From the NCBI RefSeq assembly GCF_003073045.1, contig NC_037593.1, forward strand, positions 10,898,735-10,962,734: a stretch of DNA of 64,000 bases, in the 5' to 3' direction. The position numbers and the translations under genes were made by a program. The notes beneath the pieces are model-generated. The model worked only from the letters and a program-made list of their open reading frames with translations, was not told where the DNA came from and did not search any database. Positions 38,101 through 50,396 of this stretch are shown piece by piece. Source of the DNA: Pomacea canaliculata. Lineage: Eukaryota > Mollusca > Gastropoda > Architaenioglossa > Ampullariidae. The stretch's first letter is position 1, and each line of letters begins with the position of its first letter.

Positions 38101-41100
38101 AATCAAAGTAGGGTTTATCTAGGAAGGGTTGGAAAGAAGTTAGGGTATTGGAGATGATAATCACCAGAGAAAAAGGTCGATGTACTAGGTGTGTGTAAAG
38201 GTGAGAACGCAAGTCCTGGCGCGTGATTGAACTGTGATTGTGACGTCGAGGTATTAAAAGGAACAGACCGAGGTGAGATATAGTTCAGGGGTGTAGGGTT
38301 GTCGTGTATTCTAGTAACTGAACATAACCAATAAACCCAAAGTTTAGAGGGAAGGTTGCTTTTAATAATTTATCTTAAGTCAGTTAAATTCTAGCTCTTA
38401 AGTTATTTGGTACATAGTAGATTGAATTGTATAGCTGTAGGTCTAAGGGCGGATTGGGTTGGGTGAGTATAGGTGATGAGCATTTGGGTAGACGAGGAAT
38501 GAGCTTGTTATGAGAGATTGAGTCATTGGTTAAAGATTACATAATAGGCAGACTGTCATCGCAAATTCATGAGTGGTGCAAGGTTGGTGAAGAGATCGAC
38601 ATCAGTCAGATGTATACATGAATAAATTATCTCTGTGTCGTGATCGGACTTGATAGTGTTTTGTGTTTCAGCATGGGCTCAAGGAAAAGCAGAGATGGAG
38701 AGAGGTGGCTGTGAGGGTAGCATTGAGGGGTCTGATCTCTCGAAGGGGGTGTAAACAACTGTGGGGGGACTGAAGAGGGAGGCTTGTCGGTACGCTTCGT
38801 TTATTACGTTGACTTGTGTGGCTGGGAGTCGTTTTTGGTGATGGGATAGGAGGTGCGATGTAAGGATTTAAGGGGGAACGTCGTTGTGACAAAATCAGAT
38901 CGTGGTGATCGCACGGAGTGTTATCGTCCGAATGTGTAGATCTGTGTATTGATGGAGGGTTAAAAGATTGGGTAGTGCAGCACAAATAGCCAATTACACA
39001 CCGGATACGACTCACCTCAATAAATCACAGGACCAAATCGTCAGGCCACAGAGCTGAAGATCATTAGCTAGAAATCATTCTCGGTAGGGACCGCCAGGCA
39101 ATATAAGGTTTCGGAGAGAGTGAAAGAGCATTTATTTGCCAATCTTTGCATGTAACAGGGTGCGCCTGGAACAGTTTTGATGGTTGTGTGAGATGACATG
39201 ATGGCTCGTTGTGCTACGCGTTGTTGGTTGGCTGGGCATTTGGTAACTGTGTACCGGTCTGGCGAGCTTCGGACTGCGTGTTTGGTTTTGTGTTTTTATT
39301 TTGGTGACGTGGGCTGTTGAGGACTAGTTTGCAATAGAATATTTTTGTTAAATTTAATAGAATTTTAGAATTGTGAATGATGGATATTCTTTTAGTGAAG
39401 CGCGTAGATTCTCTGTAGAAAGATGCGAGGAATAGGCGGGACATGTGAGTGTTGGTGTGCGTTGGTTAGGAATAGCATTGTCAGGTATACAGAACGTGCT
39501 GATGATTGGTGTGTTATACATCTTTATTTATATTTCATTCGTAAGGTGTTCATGTCAATAATTATGTGATGGATGATGTATTGTCATAATGACTTTTACT
39601 AATCAATGCTTAATTTTTGATTGAATTTAAAGGAAGGAAGCCTATTGATAAAAAGATATGAAAAAATGTGACTCTGAGTTTGTTATGAAGTGATGTTTCG
39701 TGTATTGGTTTGTTCGATTAGTTAAGTTTGTGAGGTATATACAGAATATAGTGTCTAGGAAAAACTCTTAAGAATGGTTTTTATGAAAATTCTGTTGTAG
39801 TATAGTATTGATTTTTAAGTTAATTTATATATGATTACAAAGCAGAGATGTGCTGGTCTGTGGACGTATAAGTTTAGTTTCATCGTTGGGTTATGTTACA
39901 AACTTTCCGACAGATAGGCAGTTAAGATACGCATTATTTATTTTGGTACGAGAACTTCTTGTCCTTTGGGCTAGTTGATTGACAGAGGGTAGGTTGTCTG
40001 TCTGCTCTTGTCTGTCTGTTTCTGCTTTGTTGTTGTCTTCTGTTGTATTTTTGTTGTCTGTTGTTAACAAAGATTATCTCAATATGACTTCTGCTTCCGT
40101 TGACTGGTTTTTTTGGAATTTATAATTTTAGGAGATTTACATTTTGTTATTAAAGTTGTAGTTTAAGTTGGGGATTTGATGTGGTGTGTGGCTAGAATAT
40201 TATGAAGAGATTTGTGTTTTTTTTTAGAGACGGGTTTGTAATTGGTTTAGTGGGAATGATGTATGTGTTGTGTGTGATTTATGTGTATATTTTGGTAGTA
40301 ATTGTTTCAAAGTAAAATATAAGAGGATTTTGTTTGATAATTGGTTTATATTTTTTATGGGTAATATTGGAATAAAAGTTATTTTTTTATTTGTTAGCTT
40401 GATTGTAAAGGAGATGAAGTATTAATAGGTTAGAATTGATGTTGCGGTCGCGTTAAATGTTGGTTAATAAGTGATGATTGTGATTTTTAATATGTTGTGT
40501 AAAAAGTATTAGCTAGAAAGGAGAAATTATTGTTTATAATTGTTATAAATGAATGGGAAGTAGCGATTGTTCATGTGGGTTTTTTTGGGTTCATGGAGTA
40601 GCGGATCGGTATCCGTTTATCAGCGGTCAGTGGATAGGATAAGTTGTGTAGATTTGAGGAAAGAGCCGGTAATGGATGAACTGGATGGGGGCGTGGCCGT
40701 GTTATTTTCTTCTTGGTGTCATTGTAAGACACAGGCAAGCATGTAGGCATCGATAGTCCGAGGGTATCTCGATAGAGTTTTAGGTTATTAGTGGACTGAT
40801 GAGATGAGATGATATTTTATTATGTATAATATTATTATTCTTATTATTATTACTTGTATAGTTATTATTATTTATCTTATGTATTTATGCTTGAATATTA
40901 TTTATTATATTATTGTATATTACGGGAGAATTTATTGGTTTGGAGTATTATTGTTTTTATTTGGTGTGGTTGTTGTAGGTTGAAGAATGATAATTTTTTG
41001 GTTTTGTTATTAATTTTATGTTTTTTTGTTAGATTCTAAAATATGGGAGTATTTTTTACTGTTTCTGTAGTGTGTGTAGATATGAGACTAAGAATGTAAA

Positions 41101-43085
41101 GGTGGTGACTCTGTTAGAAATTAGTGCATAGATTGTATTCAGGTTGTGTTTAGTTGTGTATTATAGATGAGCTTTTATGTGTTTATCAATATGCAATTAG
41201 GTATTTATAACGGGTAGTCAGAGGACGTTTGGTGCTGAGATTGAGTGCCGATGAAGTAACTTGTACTGCGCAAACAAACACAAAGTGTACTATGACCATT
41301 GTTTTTTCTTAATGTGACTGTAGCCTTGTAGAGTAGAGTTATGACCTGACTTGCGTGGGGAGTAATGGTTTCTATATGGAAGAATGAGGGAAAGTTGATC
41401 ATTTAGAAGGATTGCCAAAATAATGAGATACGAAGTAGAAAAAAGTAGCATAATTCCTGGATTCTTGTTGCATTTGATTAATTGTCAAACAATCGAGATT
41501 TAATTTTATATGCTAAAAATAAATTTTTGTAAGATAGGTTTTTTCTCCCTATAATTAAGAGAGCAAATTTTGATGTTTTTCTTGGTTTCAAAATTTTTTT
41601 ATTTGGAACATAGATATGGGCGAGTTGGGTTGTTGTTTTTTTGGGTTTTTGTTTTCTTTTGTTATGTTTTTGTTTTGGTAAATAGTGGGTTTCTTAGGGG
41701 TAATGTGAGCAAAAGTAGTTAAATGTACTAATTTTACGTTTTTGTTTTATTTTTGTGATTTGTGTTTGTAAGTGGGAGTGGATTGAGAGGTTGCGCGCTA
41801 CAAACCTCAGAACACGCTGATTTTGTGCAAATCTTTATCACAGTGAAAATTAAAAAAATACAGACGCTACAAATGTTACGAGTTCAAAGCAAATAACTGT
41901 GTCTCGGCCGTGAGATACCTGGAGATTTGTAATTCCAACATTCAAAAGGAAGCGTTCACTGGCGATGGTGGGCGGATTATGTTGCAGACACAAGCAGTGG
42001 AGCTGTTCAGCAGGCAGACACGGAGCAGTTCTTGTCTTTGGTGTTCACAGGCAGCAACACGTTCGCCGATTTCACCTACAGTGAACACCAGAGAGTGAAA
42101 CACATGGGTCACGGCGGGGTCATTGGTAGACTGAACAGCAGAGAGAGTAGCATCCACAGCTTGTACGTCACTTAAAGTTCATACGTCACAGCTGCAGGTC
42201 AGTGTGCGTAGCAGCTGCACCGTGACAGTTTGTAAATGTCTAGTAGTGGCGAATTCTCTTTAGCCATGGCTTTAAAATAAATCCTTAATAATTTTTGCAA
42301 ATAAAATGTTTAACACGTGGGGTGTAAAATATGAGCCTCACTATTATATTTTGGCTTTTACTGTAAAGTGTAAACCATAGTCTGGTCCAGCCTTATCTCC
42401 TTCAACACCATTTACCCGTCATCCACCTTGTAAGGACAGGTAACAAAAAAAAAAAAGTCTTAATATATATATATAAAAGAATCACTAAAGTATTACTCGT
42501 AGAAACAAAACTTACTCGTGTAAAAAAACAAGGTTTTCTTTCTTGAAAAATAATGTTTTCTCGCACATTTTCTGAAAAACAGAGTTTTCTTCTTTAAGCT
42601 CAAAAAATAAGTTTTAAAGGTATAGTCAAGGCTGTGACGTGCTGTGTGACGTCAGCGAGGGACAGGAAGTGCCGGTCATTGTTAGGATTGGAACTCAAGT
42701 GATCGGTGGTGTGTCGTCAGTTTGATTAATGATAGATATTAGTGATAACAATCAAGATTGCTGTGAGCGATGTCCAACCATATCATGGCATCAGTTCACC
42801 CTGAGATCGAGCTGACGTCATCGGAGGACAAAAGAGTTCCGTGTAATTTCTGTTATTAACACACATCTTAAAAACATTTTAGTTTTTCCCAATAACAGAC
42901 ACGATAACGAGACGAGATTCAAGCTGACCCTATCTTTACGAGATCTTAAAAGCAGTTTATTTTAGTCTGTCGTACTGTTGTAACACACACAGCAATACAA
43001 TGTTTACTCACACGTGTAGGTGTCAACATGCCGGCGATCATCAGGATGGCGGAGACAGGATGATGACAAATGTAGTTCGGTCCAT
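35188..43085 (-). pseudogene. CadC: cadherin-like receptor copy, heavily disrupted
   Basis: Paralogue in unit 1 of the segmental duplication. Recognisable exons 5' to 3': signal peptide (start 43085, one base short compared with CadD), N-terminal module about 42150-41900 (contains TACVCNI), the beginning of the third exon near 41275, a faint fourth exon near 40590-40640, then about 38110-37990, 37950-37890, 37760-37440 (with a DxNDNTC-type region), 37430-37340, 37230-36837 (RCKDGHPP, Pro/Thr stalk, helix remnant), 36649-36584, 35915-35857 (SPNYREIAW) and 35297-35188 (ends RALPAPRVAY and stop). The last three exons are clean and join in phase (2, 2, 1). Many indels interrupt the rest, and exons five and six are not recognisable in the C-poor segment. 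Either a decaying gene or badly resolved consensus of a duplicated locus. Confidence 0.62.
38200..41800. other. C-depleted, G+T-rich segment inside CadC
   Basis: On the + strand C becomes very rare while G stays common: 40141-40560 has only 8 C in 420 bases. Across 40141-41100 a large share of the remaining C is followed by G. Remnants of CadC exons can still be glimpsed, so this is the duplicated gene with altered composition, not a separate insertion. The matching part of CadD (about 48110-50810) has ordinary composition. No other gene is seen here. Confidence 0.7.
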
Positions 43086-45711
43086 CTGGGACTCGAACAC
43101 ACATCCAAATACTCTGACTGCTTCTTCACAGTAGGATGTGATTCACAGCTTACTCGTTGATTTCTGTGAACTGTTGGTGAGGCGCTGTGGTGAGGCCAGA
43201 CAACAAAGAGAGAGGTTTGAGTTTGTGGTGAGAGTAAACGGTTTATTATGATTCTGGTGAAAACGGATGGTACATAAATATGCTCGGTGGTAAGAAGCCA
43301 ATGATTTAGTCCATCCGGCAATAACTGTCGATGTAAATCATCCAAATTAATCAATGAGTGATGTCTGTCGTCAAACGGGCTGAATGGGGAGTTATCTCTG
43401 TCTTCTCTGTTTTTTCTTTTTGTCTACATTGTTCTTGTCTTATTGTCATCAGCTGTAGATTTCATCTTCGTGTTATGCTTTTTTCTAACTTTTTCTTATA
43501 GAATGGTAAATTCGAAGGGATTTTGTATTGTTTCTTGGTTTTCATTGGGTTTTTTTTTTCTTTTTTTACTCACGGTCTCCGTATCTTGCCACTTCCTTCT
43601 TGGTCTGTGATTTGTACCATTCACTTCTACCATTGTCATGCATGCTTTGTAAACACTTGTTTTCACGGTATAATGGTTTAGTTATATCATTAAACCTGAG
43701 GGCAGCCTCGAAGTCGTCAACCCGCATAGAGAACTATATTTTATTTGTGTGTGTGATGTTACCGTTGCTGTTTGCGACCAGACAAATGTTTCAGGAGAGG
43801 AGACTATTTCATTAAATGTTCCAATCACTTATCCCGTTTGACATTTATTCAAGTCATTGTCGGTTCCGCCTTCCCTCCATCCACCCTACTCCCATCCCTC
43901 TCCAACTGTAATACTTTCTCTCCATTACTCTTCTATTTTCTGGACTTGATGCCCAGTCTGTCAGGGTTCAAACACGACACACACTGTATTCGCCAGGTGC
44001 AAAACTTCACAGGCCCCGTATGTGTCAGTAGGTGAGTTTAACTATCAAACTGAGTGGGGAAGGCGATTCTATCTTCTGATCGACAGATATCTCTTGTGAA
44101 TTGGATGCAATAGCGTTGAAAACTATTTCAAAACTATCTATGTCAGTAGCTACATGAAGACAAATATTTTCACGGTATTATTTTCTACTGATGCAATCTT
44201 TTAGGAAACTTTTACTATCATGTATGATTTGAACTGTAACATTTTTATGTGTATGAGTTGTGTTCACTTCCAAACACCACAAACATGTGTCAGACTGTCT
44301 TATCTGTTGCACATAGCCCACAGCTACAGTTTTATTTCCCAATAAGTTTCCGAAGCTACTTCAGATGTCGTGATAATCTTATCAGGTATGTCTCGTGTTA
44401 AAAGACATATCGCGAGGTTAAGTTCCAAACTGAAGTATGAACCTTGATCCTTTGTAATCTTATAGGTCTTGTCAGTCTTCTTTTTCTGCCATAAAGTCAG
44501 GCACTGCATTTTATTTCTAGATGTTTTTGATTTTCTTAACACCGCTCCTGGCTAAAATTTCTAATTCTTACTTACCAGTATTCAGCATTCATAAAGAGTG
44601 GTTAAATTGTTGTCCCGGGGTTAAACTGGAAACAAGTGTTGTTGTGTGCTTGTGGTGAGGTTGTGATCGTACAATTAAAATCGACAGCAATAAGCAAACT
44701 TTTCCTCTTAAACGTATAAAACAATTTAACTTCAACATCTACTTTTAAAAATCTTTAAAATCTTGTAAAAAAAAAATATCTTCCAGTTACAAGCGTTAGT
44801 CAAGGAAGACATTTACACAGCACAACTCATCAACTAATGAAGCCAACACTGTCAATCATACAGAAAATAACTTTATTTATTCATGACATATTGTCTAGTA
44901 GTTATCACAGTTTACACATAACATTGCAAGAACATGAAAATGATTGGTTGCAGCTTCGTCTGATTTCAAAGAATAAAAACGTTCTTAAAAAAATGTCAGG
45001 TCGGAAATAAAACATCAGTTGTACTTCAGCCATCATTTTATCGTCAGTTTGTATGTAAGTAAATAAGATGCACGCAAAATGCATGTAACGAGGTAGATAA
45101 AAGATAACAAGTAATAATAATTTAAGGTGTTATATATATAGCACGGGAAATTAGTATAATGATTCTCATGCAGTTCAAAGAGTTTAAAGGGTGAATAATG
45201 CTATAATTAAGATTAAATTAACTTATCTAAATAATGAAAATAATAATCAGAATGGGATGGGAAGCGGATGGAGTAAGGGGACTAATTGTGGATGAGGACA
45301 AAGTTAAGGAATGAAAATTTTGTTCAAGTTAAAAGTATAAGTAATAATATATGAATATACATAATAATATAATAATAATTAATAATAATTATAATAATAT
45401 AATATAATATAATAATAATAATCTGGAAAGCAAACAAATAATTTACGACAGTTTAAGCTGTCACACTGTGACTGCAAATGAGAAGTTCAAATGTGCTCCA
45501 AGAACAAGACTGGAAGTGAGTTTCTGTCCTTTGTGAAGACGGCTCAACGCGGTGCGTGAGTTATCATGAAGAACCTATTGAGGACAGACTCATGAGTCAT
45601 AACAGTAGCCCTTGTGGAAGACAGACTCAGTACCTTAGAACTGTTGATCGCTGCCAGTACTCTGTTTTCAGGGTGAGGCAGGGCCCCCATTCGCTTGCCG
45701 CGCTGGTGGCG
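43086..45711. other. CadC 5' flank and CadD 3' flank
   Basis: Includes the right edge of duplication unit 1 (to about 44090), a dispersed repeat at 44285-44390, and the left edge of unit 2 (from about 44875). An AAT-type AT-rich run lies near 45346-45425. No independent gene is recognised. Confidence 0.5.
44285..44390. repeat. dispersed repeat shared with 17935-18040
   Basis: Contains CAATAAGTTTCCGAAGCTAC and the same preceding blocks as the copy at 17.9 kb, in the same orientation. It lies between the two segmental duplication units. Confidence 0.45.
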
Positions 45712-48700
45712 TCAGGTGATGTTAGTCGCAGTCTGAGAAAGATGTTCCGTTAGACCGGCGCGGCCTCTAATTCCGATGCCCGTCCTGTATGTGGGGTCCC
45801 CTGCTAGAGGAAGAGGACGACTATTAATTGTCTGGACAGGCTTATGACAATCTGTAATGTTGTAATTACAGGTCTTGAAGAAGATACTGAACACGAATAG
45901 TACTCGTTCATGTCTGTTCACACTTACAACAAATATGTTTCTAATTAACGACAGACAACATCAAACTACAATCACGACAATCCTACTGAACGCCAGGCTA
46001 GTTCACGGTAATTCGGAGATAGTACGCGGTTCCTTTGTCTTATGCTGAGAATAAATAATAATTATCATTATCAGCAAAAAAATTCACAGAATCACTCATT
46101 CCCCTACAACTATAAAATGATAGAAAGTTATAAGAAGTTATAAAAATATAAAATAATCACAGTCCGAACAAAAACATAAATATTAACTCTTCTGAAACAG
46201 CTTCTGCAGTCTTTGATAGTAATTTTTTTTAATGAAAAAGCATCAAGCGAAGTTAAGTGAATAAAGAAATAATTTCATAGATGCCAAATGTTTGTCTAGA
46301 GAGCAGTAGAAGCAGTGAGCTGCACTCACAGGTTGTCTCTGCTGTGGACCTCCTCGTATTCCCGGACAGGACGAACTCGTGTCGGCGGCTTTTCACTGAG
46401 AAACAACATCATCAACGTCTACAGAAATGCTAGACGAGATGTCTAATTTTAAACTTATTATCAGCAGATATTTTTATTTTTACTTGATGCTACAGAGAGT
46501 CTTATTCTTGACCTGAATGAAGTAAAAGAGTGTTTGATTGTTTGTTTAGCAGAGACAATATATCTATATGTGTGTGTGCACATGGTCAACAATGGCCTGA
46601 ATTGAAACACCAACCCGTACACAATATAGATACAAATAATGAGCAATACGCAAAGGTAGGGACAGACGAGGACACACATACATATAATTATAGACACACA
46701 TGAATATTATTAATCTTTTATGGATTCTAAACCAGAAAGTCGTTAGTAGGGTTTGAAAGAAGCTGAAGTATGTCTCCTACTGGACATTTCAAAAGCGCTA
46801 CAAACCACGAAAAAATTTTTTTAAAACAAATACAAAGAAGGAGTTCAGCTCACTAGCGAGGACCGAACATGTTGCCGAAGCTGCTGCCAGACCGTGTACA
46901 CAGATACCAGATGCCGGCAATCAGCAGCAGCCCCAACAACGACATCAGGATAGCAAACACCGCCACGAAGCCTGGGTCGCTCCAGATGCTGGTGCTGGTG
47001 GCTTGTGTCGTGGTGGCGGCTGTGGTGGTTGTTGTTGAGGTGGTGGAGGTGGTGGGTGGTGGTGGAAGTGGGTGGTGGTGAGGTAGTGACGGCGGTGGCG
47101 GTGGCGGACAGGGAGGGTGTCCGCGTCTTACTATCGCACGATGAGAGAGAAACTTTGCCGTGTTCAGTCTCCGGGATGAGCCAGTAGCGTCAGCCTGCCG
47201 CTTAGAACTGTCAGGTAGTTTCCCAGACCGACGTGGGCAGCCGCTGACGCCATGCCCAGCAACAGTGTGAAAGATCAAGCTCAGTGGGAGCTACAAAACA
47301 TTTACTTCAGGTGAAAAATCTCAGGCATTTTTTCAAAACACAAACTCAGGCGTCTAGACGTTTAAGTTAAAATCAGAGAGTTTGCCACTTGCACCTCGAA
47401 CGTACACAGTTGTTAGGTGACGTCAGTCGCCGTCCGGCAACGAAGGTGCCTAGAGTCTGGAGGTTGGAGCCCTGGTTGAGGTTGAAACTGGCCACCCGCC
47501 GTTGCCAAAATGCAGGTGTTGTCGTTGGCGTCCTGTATGGTGACCTGGATGTGCGGCTTGTTCAGTAGCCCAAACGAATGCCAGCAGCGTCAGCAAGCCG
47601 AACGTGGGGGTTGTTGGTGTTGTCGACGTCGTAGTCGATGTTGAAGGTGAGGATGGTGGTTGGAGATGTACCGAAAGAGGTCGTTGTTGCCGCCGCTTTG
47701 TAAGGCCACGCTGGTGATGGCGTTCTGCTCAGGGTCGGTCACCGTCAGACCCAGGTGACAGGAGCTGACCCCTGACTGCTCAAAAAAAAAGCTGAGTTCA
47801 GGTGTCGGAGAAAGTGAACAAGTCAGCCATTACACTTTTATCACAAAATACCTGAAGATAAGAGATATGCTAATAGGTCGAGCTGATGGTAACAACACAG
47901 ACTCACTTGACTGGCATGGTGCAGTAAGTAGGTTGCTGGAGTCCGACACCGGCCTCGTTGATGTTGGGACACGAACACGGTCAGCACGTCAACTGTGGAG
48001 TACAGGTAGCATCGAACACCGAGCAGGTGATGGTGTACTCTGTTGGTCGTCTGCGTAGTCAGCAACTTCTGGCCGCTCGTGAGGCTGACCAGCTTCAGGC
48101 GACGAGCTGATGGACAAAGAGTCAGTGAGAGTATCTGAAGGGAGATAACTTAGGTGGAGAGCTGAGAGTGAAAATGCCAATGAGATTTTTTCAACCGAGA
48201 CAAGTCAGGCACTTGAGGTGACAGACAAACATGTCTGTGATATTATCATAAATGCGATGAATCAGGCGGCAGACTGAGAGACAAGGAGTTGATATTATCT
48301 GGTCAGACGTCAGGCGGCATGGCAAAGAACAAAGAAATAATGACATTTTTGTCAAAGGAGAAAATATTACTGTCAGTTCTGGAGGTGAAAGGATCAGGGA
48401 CATTATCTGATATGAAATAATCAAGGCTCCTATCTGAGAGGCGAAGAGTCGGTGCTTAGACAGCATGGTGAAGTAAAAGAGAAGATTTCTACTTGTTTTG
48501 CAGAGCGACACTTTTTTCATCACATTTGTATGACAATCTGTTGAATGTAAAATATATAGCTATTCACAATAAAAGAAGGGCGTTAATAAAAAAATAAAAT
48601 TCATATTAGTTATATCTATTTAATATTACACATTTTATTGGCGACAAGAAAAGGTTTTCTGCAAAATGAGATAAGGAATTTATTTACAATTAAAATGGTG

Positions 48701-50362
48701 TTTACGTACAGCAAAAAAGTGTAATTAAAAATACATAATTTGTTTGTTATGCTGACAACAACAGATGCTGAGAAATATTATATAATCGAACTATTTAAGA
48801 CATGTATAGTGATAGCGTTCGTACAGATAGAATATTGTAGTGTTTATATACTAATTACATTACAGACATGAATATACGTGCTACTTCACGATACCATATA
48901 TGTTTACAGAAATGTATTCTAAACACAAAATATTCGAGGGACTAATATATTGAAACGGGGAAAATTTTTTGTTTTCTCATTAAAAAAAACCCAACTCCTA
49001 TTCCACCGCAGACAAGAGTGAAGTAAATGTAATGGTGAGCAGTATAGAGGGAAAGGATAAACATCACCAGGCAAAATGCAAATCAAAAACTTATCGCTGT
49101 GCAACATCAAATTAATAAATGAAGAACATACTGTTAGTTTCATATGTAAACTTGTAGCTCTCGTCTGCTGGCTCCACAGAGCACTCAGGCACGAGAGTCT
49201 GGGTAGTATCCGGGTCAGTAAAGGTCAAGGTAGTCAGCGTGTACCGCCGCTGTGTTTCTGTCAGTTGACCGTTGCGGGTAGGTTGGTGATGGAAGGACGA
49301 GTGTTTAGGTCTGTTAACATAGAAGTTGCAAGTGATACCGGGTCGGTAAAAAATATTACATTCTGTGTATTATGAATTGCAAAAACAACAGGGAAAAGCG
49401 CGCACGCACGCACACACACACACTAAGGCTACTCACTGGACAGTTTGATGGTGACGATGAAATTTTTCACGGTGTTGATCCCGTCAGATACAGACACCGT
49501 GCAGATGACCGTATCTTCCGGCACAGTTTTCATGTCCACTGCTGTCCTGATGATCCCATCGCCTGAACAGCAGGAAGAGAAAATATAAACTGTCTACTTC
49601 AAAGACAAACAAACAAACAAACAAACAAACAAACAAACAAACAAACAAACAAACAAACAAACAAACAAAAACCTAAAGCAAGAAGAAAAAATTCACTCGT
49701 TATAGTTAAGTCTCTTAACCAATAACGATTGTCACTGGAATCCAATGGAAAGCGATGCACAGCTGTGACGTATAGCAGCTGTTCTGTCTACCAGGATCTT
49801 ATTAACGGCACCAGCTGTCTACTGGTCTTGTGTTAAAGGACGTCACCCCGAGGACTGCACCTCGCTGTCTGTAACCTCCACTAGATCATTCTTCAGCGAG
49901 CAGTATACTTCGCTGACCCCTCGCGACCTTTCAGTTTACACTCCATTGACGTCTTCAGAACGGAAAATTGGACTGTTCTCTTGAAAACATTGTTAGGTTG
50001 AAACCAAAGGTGTTAATAACTGTAATTCTGCCAGTGAGACTTTTTAATAACTATATATATATGTAGTTTATGAGTATCCGTGTCATTTTTACACACACAC
50101 ACAAGATGACTCACTAGGTCCGATGGTGAAGTAGCCACTGTCAGGTTTCTGGGTCATGGAGTAGGAGAGAGCATCCTGCTCATTATCAGTAACGGTCAGT
50201 GTGTAGACTGTAGTTCCAGACGCCGTGTTCTTGGCGTCTATAGTACTGGTAGTCACTGTCACAGAACCAAAAAAACCGTTAAACTTAACACTGCTCTCGA
50301 TAGTACTGGTAGCCGCAGTCAGATAACATCAAAACACTACGATAAATTCTGGTCGGCCCGAA

Positions 50363-50396
<34 letters not shown>

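Larger units (their letters stand above)
34500..44090. repeat. tandem segmental duplication, unit 1 (carries CadC)
   Basis: The left edge shares long blocks with 44875-45330 (for example ACATAACATTGCAAGAACAT followed by GAAAATGATTGG). The body carries CadC exons matching CadD exons in order and orientation. The right edge (43560-44090) shares GTTACCGTTGCTGTTT, GTCATTGTCGGTTCCG and CTGATCGACAGATA with 54890-55330. The unit is about 9.6 kb and directly repeated. Confidence 0.8.

Noticed and set aside
38668-39444. - strand open frames of 76-115 residues
   Set aside because: They lie in the C-poor segment, where the - strand is short of G and stop codons are therefore reduced; the translations are low complexity with no family match.
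19409-43085. Idea that CadA-CadC are one giant cadherin gene on the - strand
   Set aside because: Each block has its own signal-peptide exon at one end and a membrane helix with stop at the other, so they are separate tandem genes.
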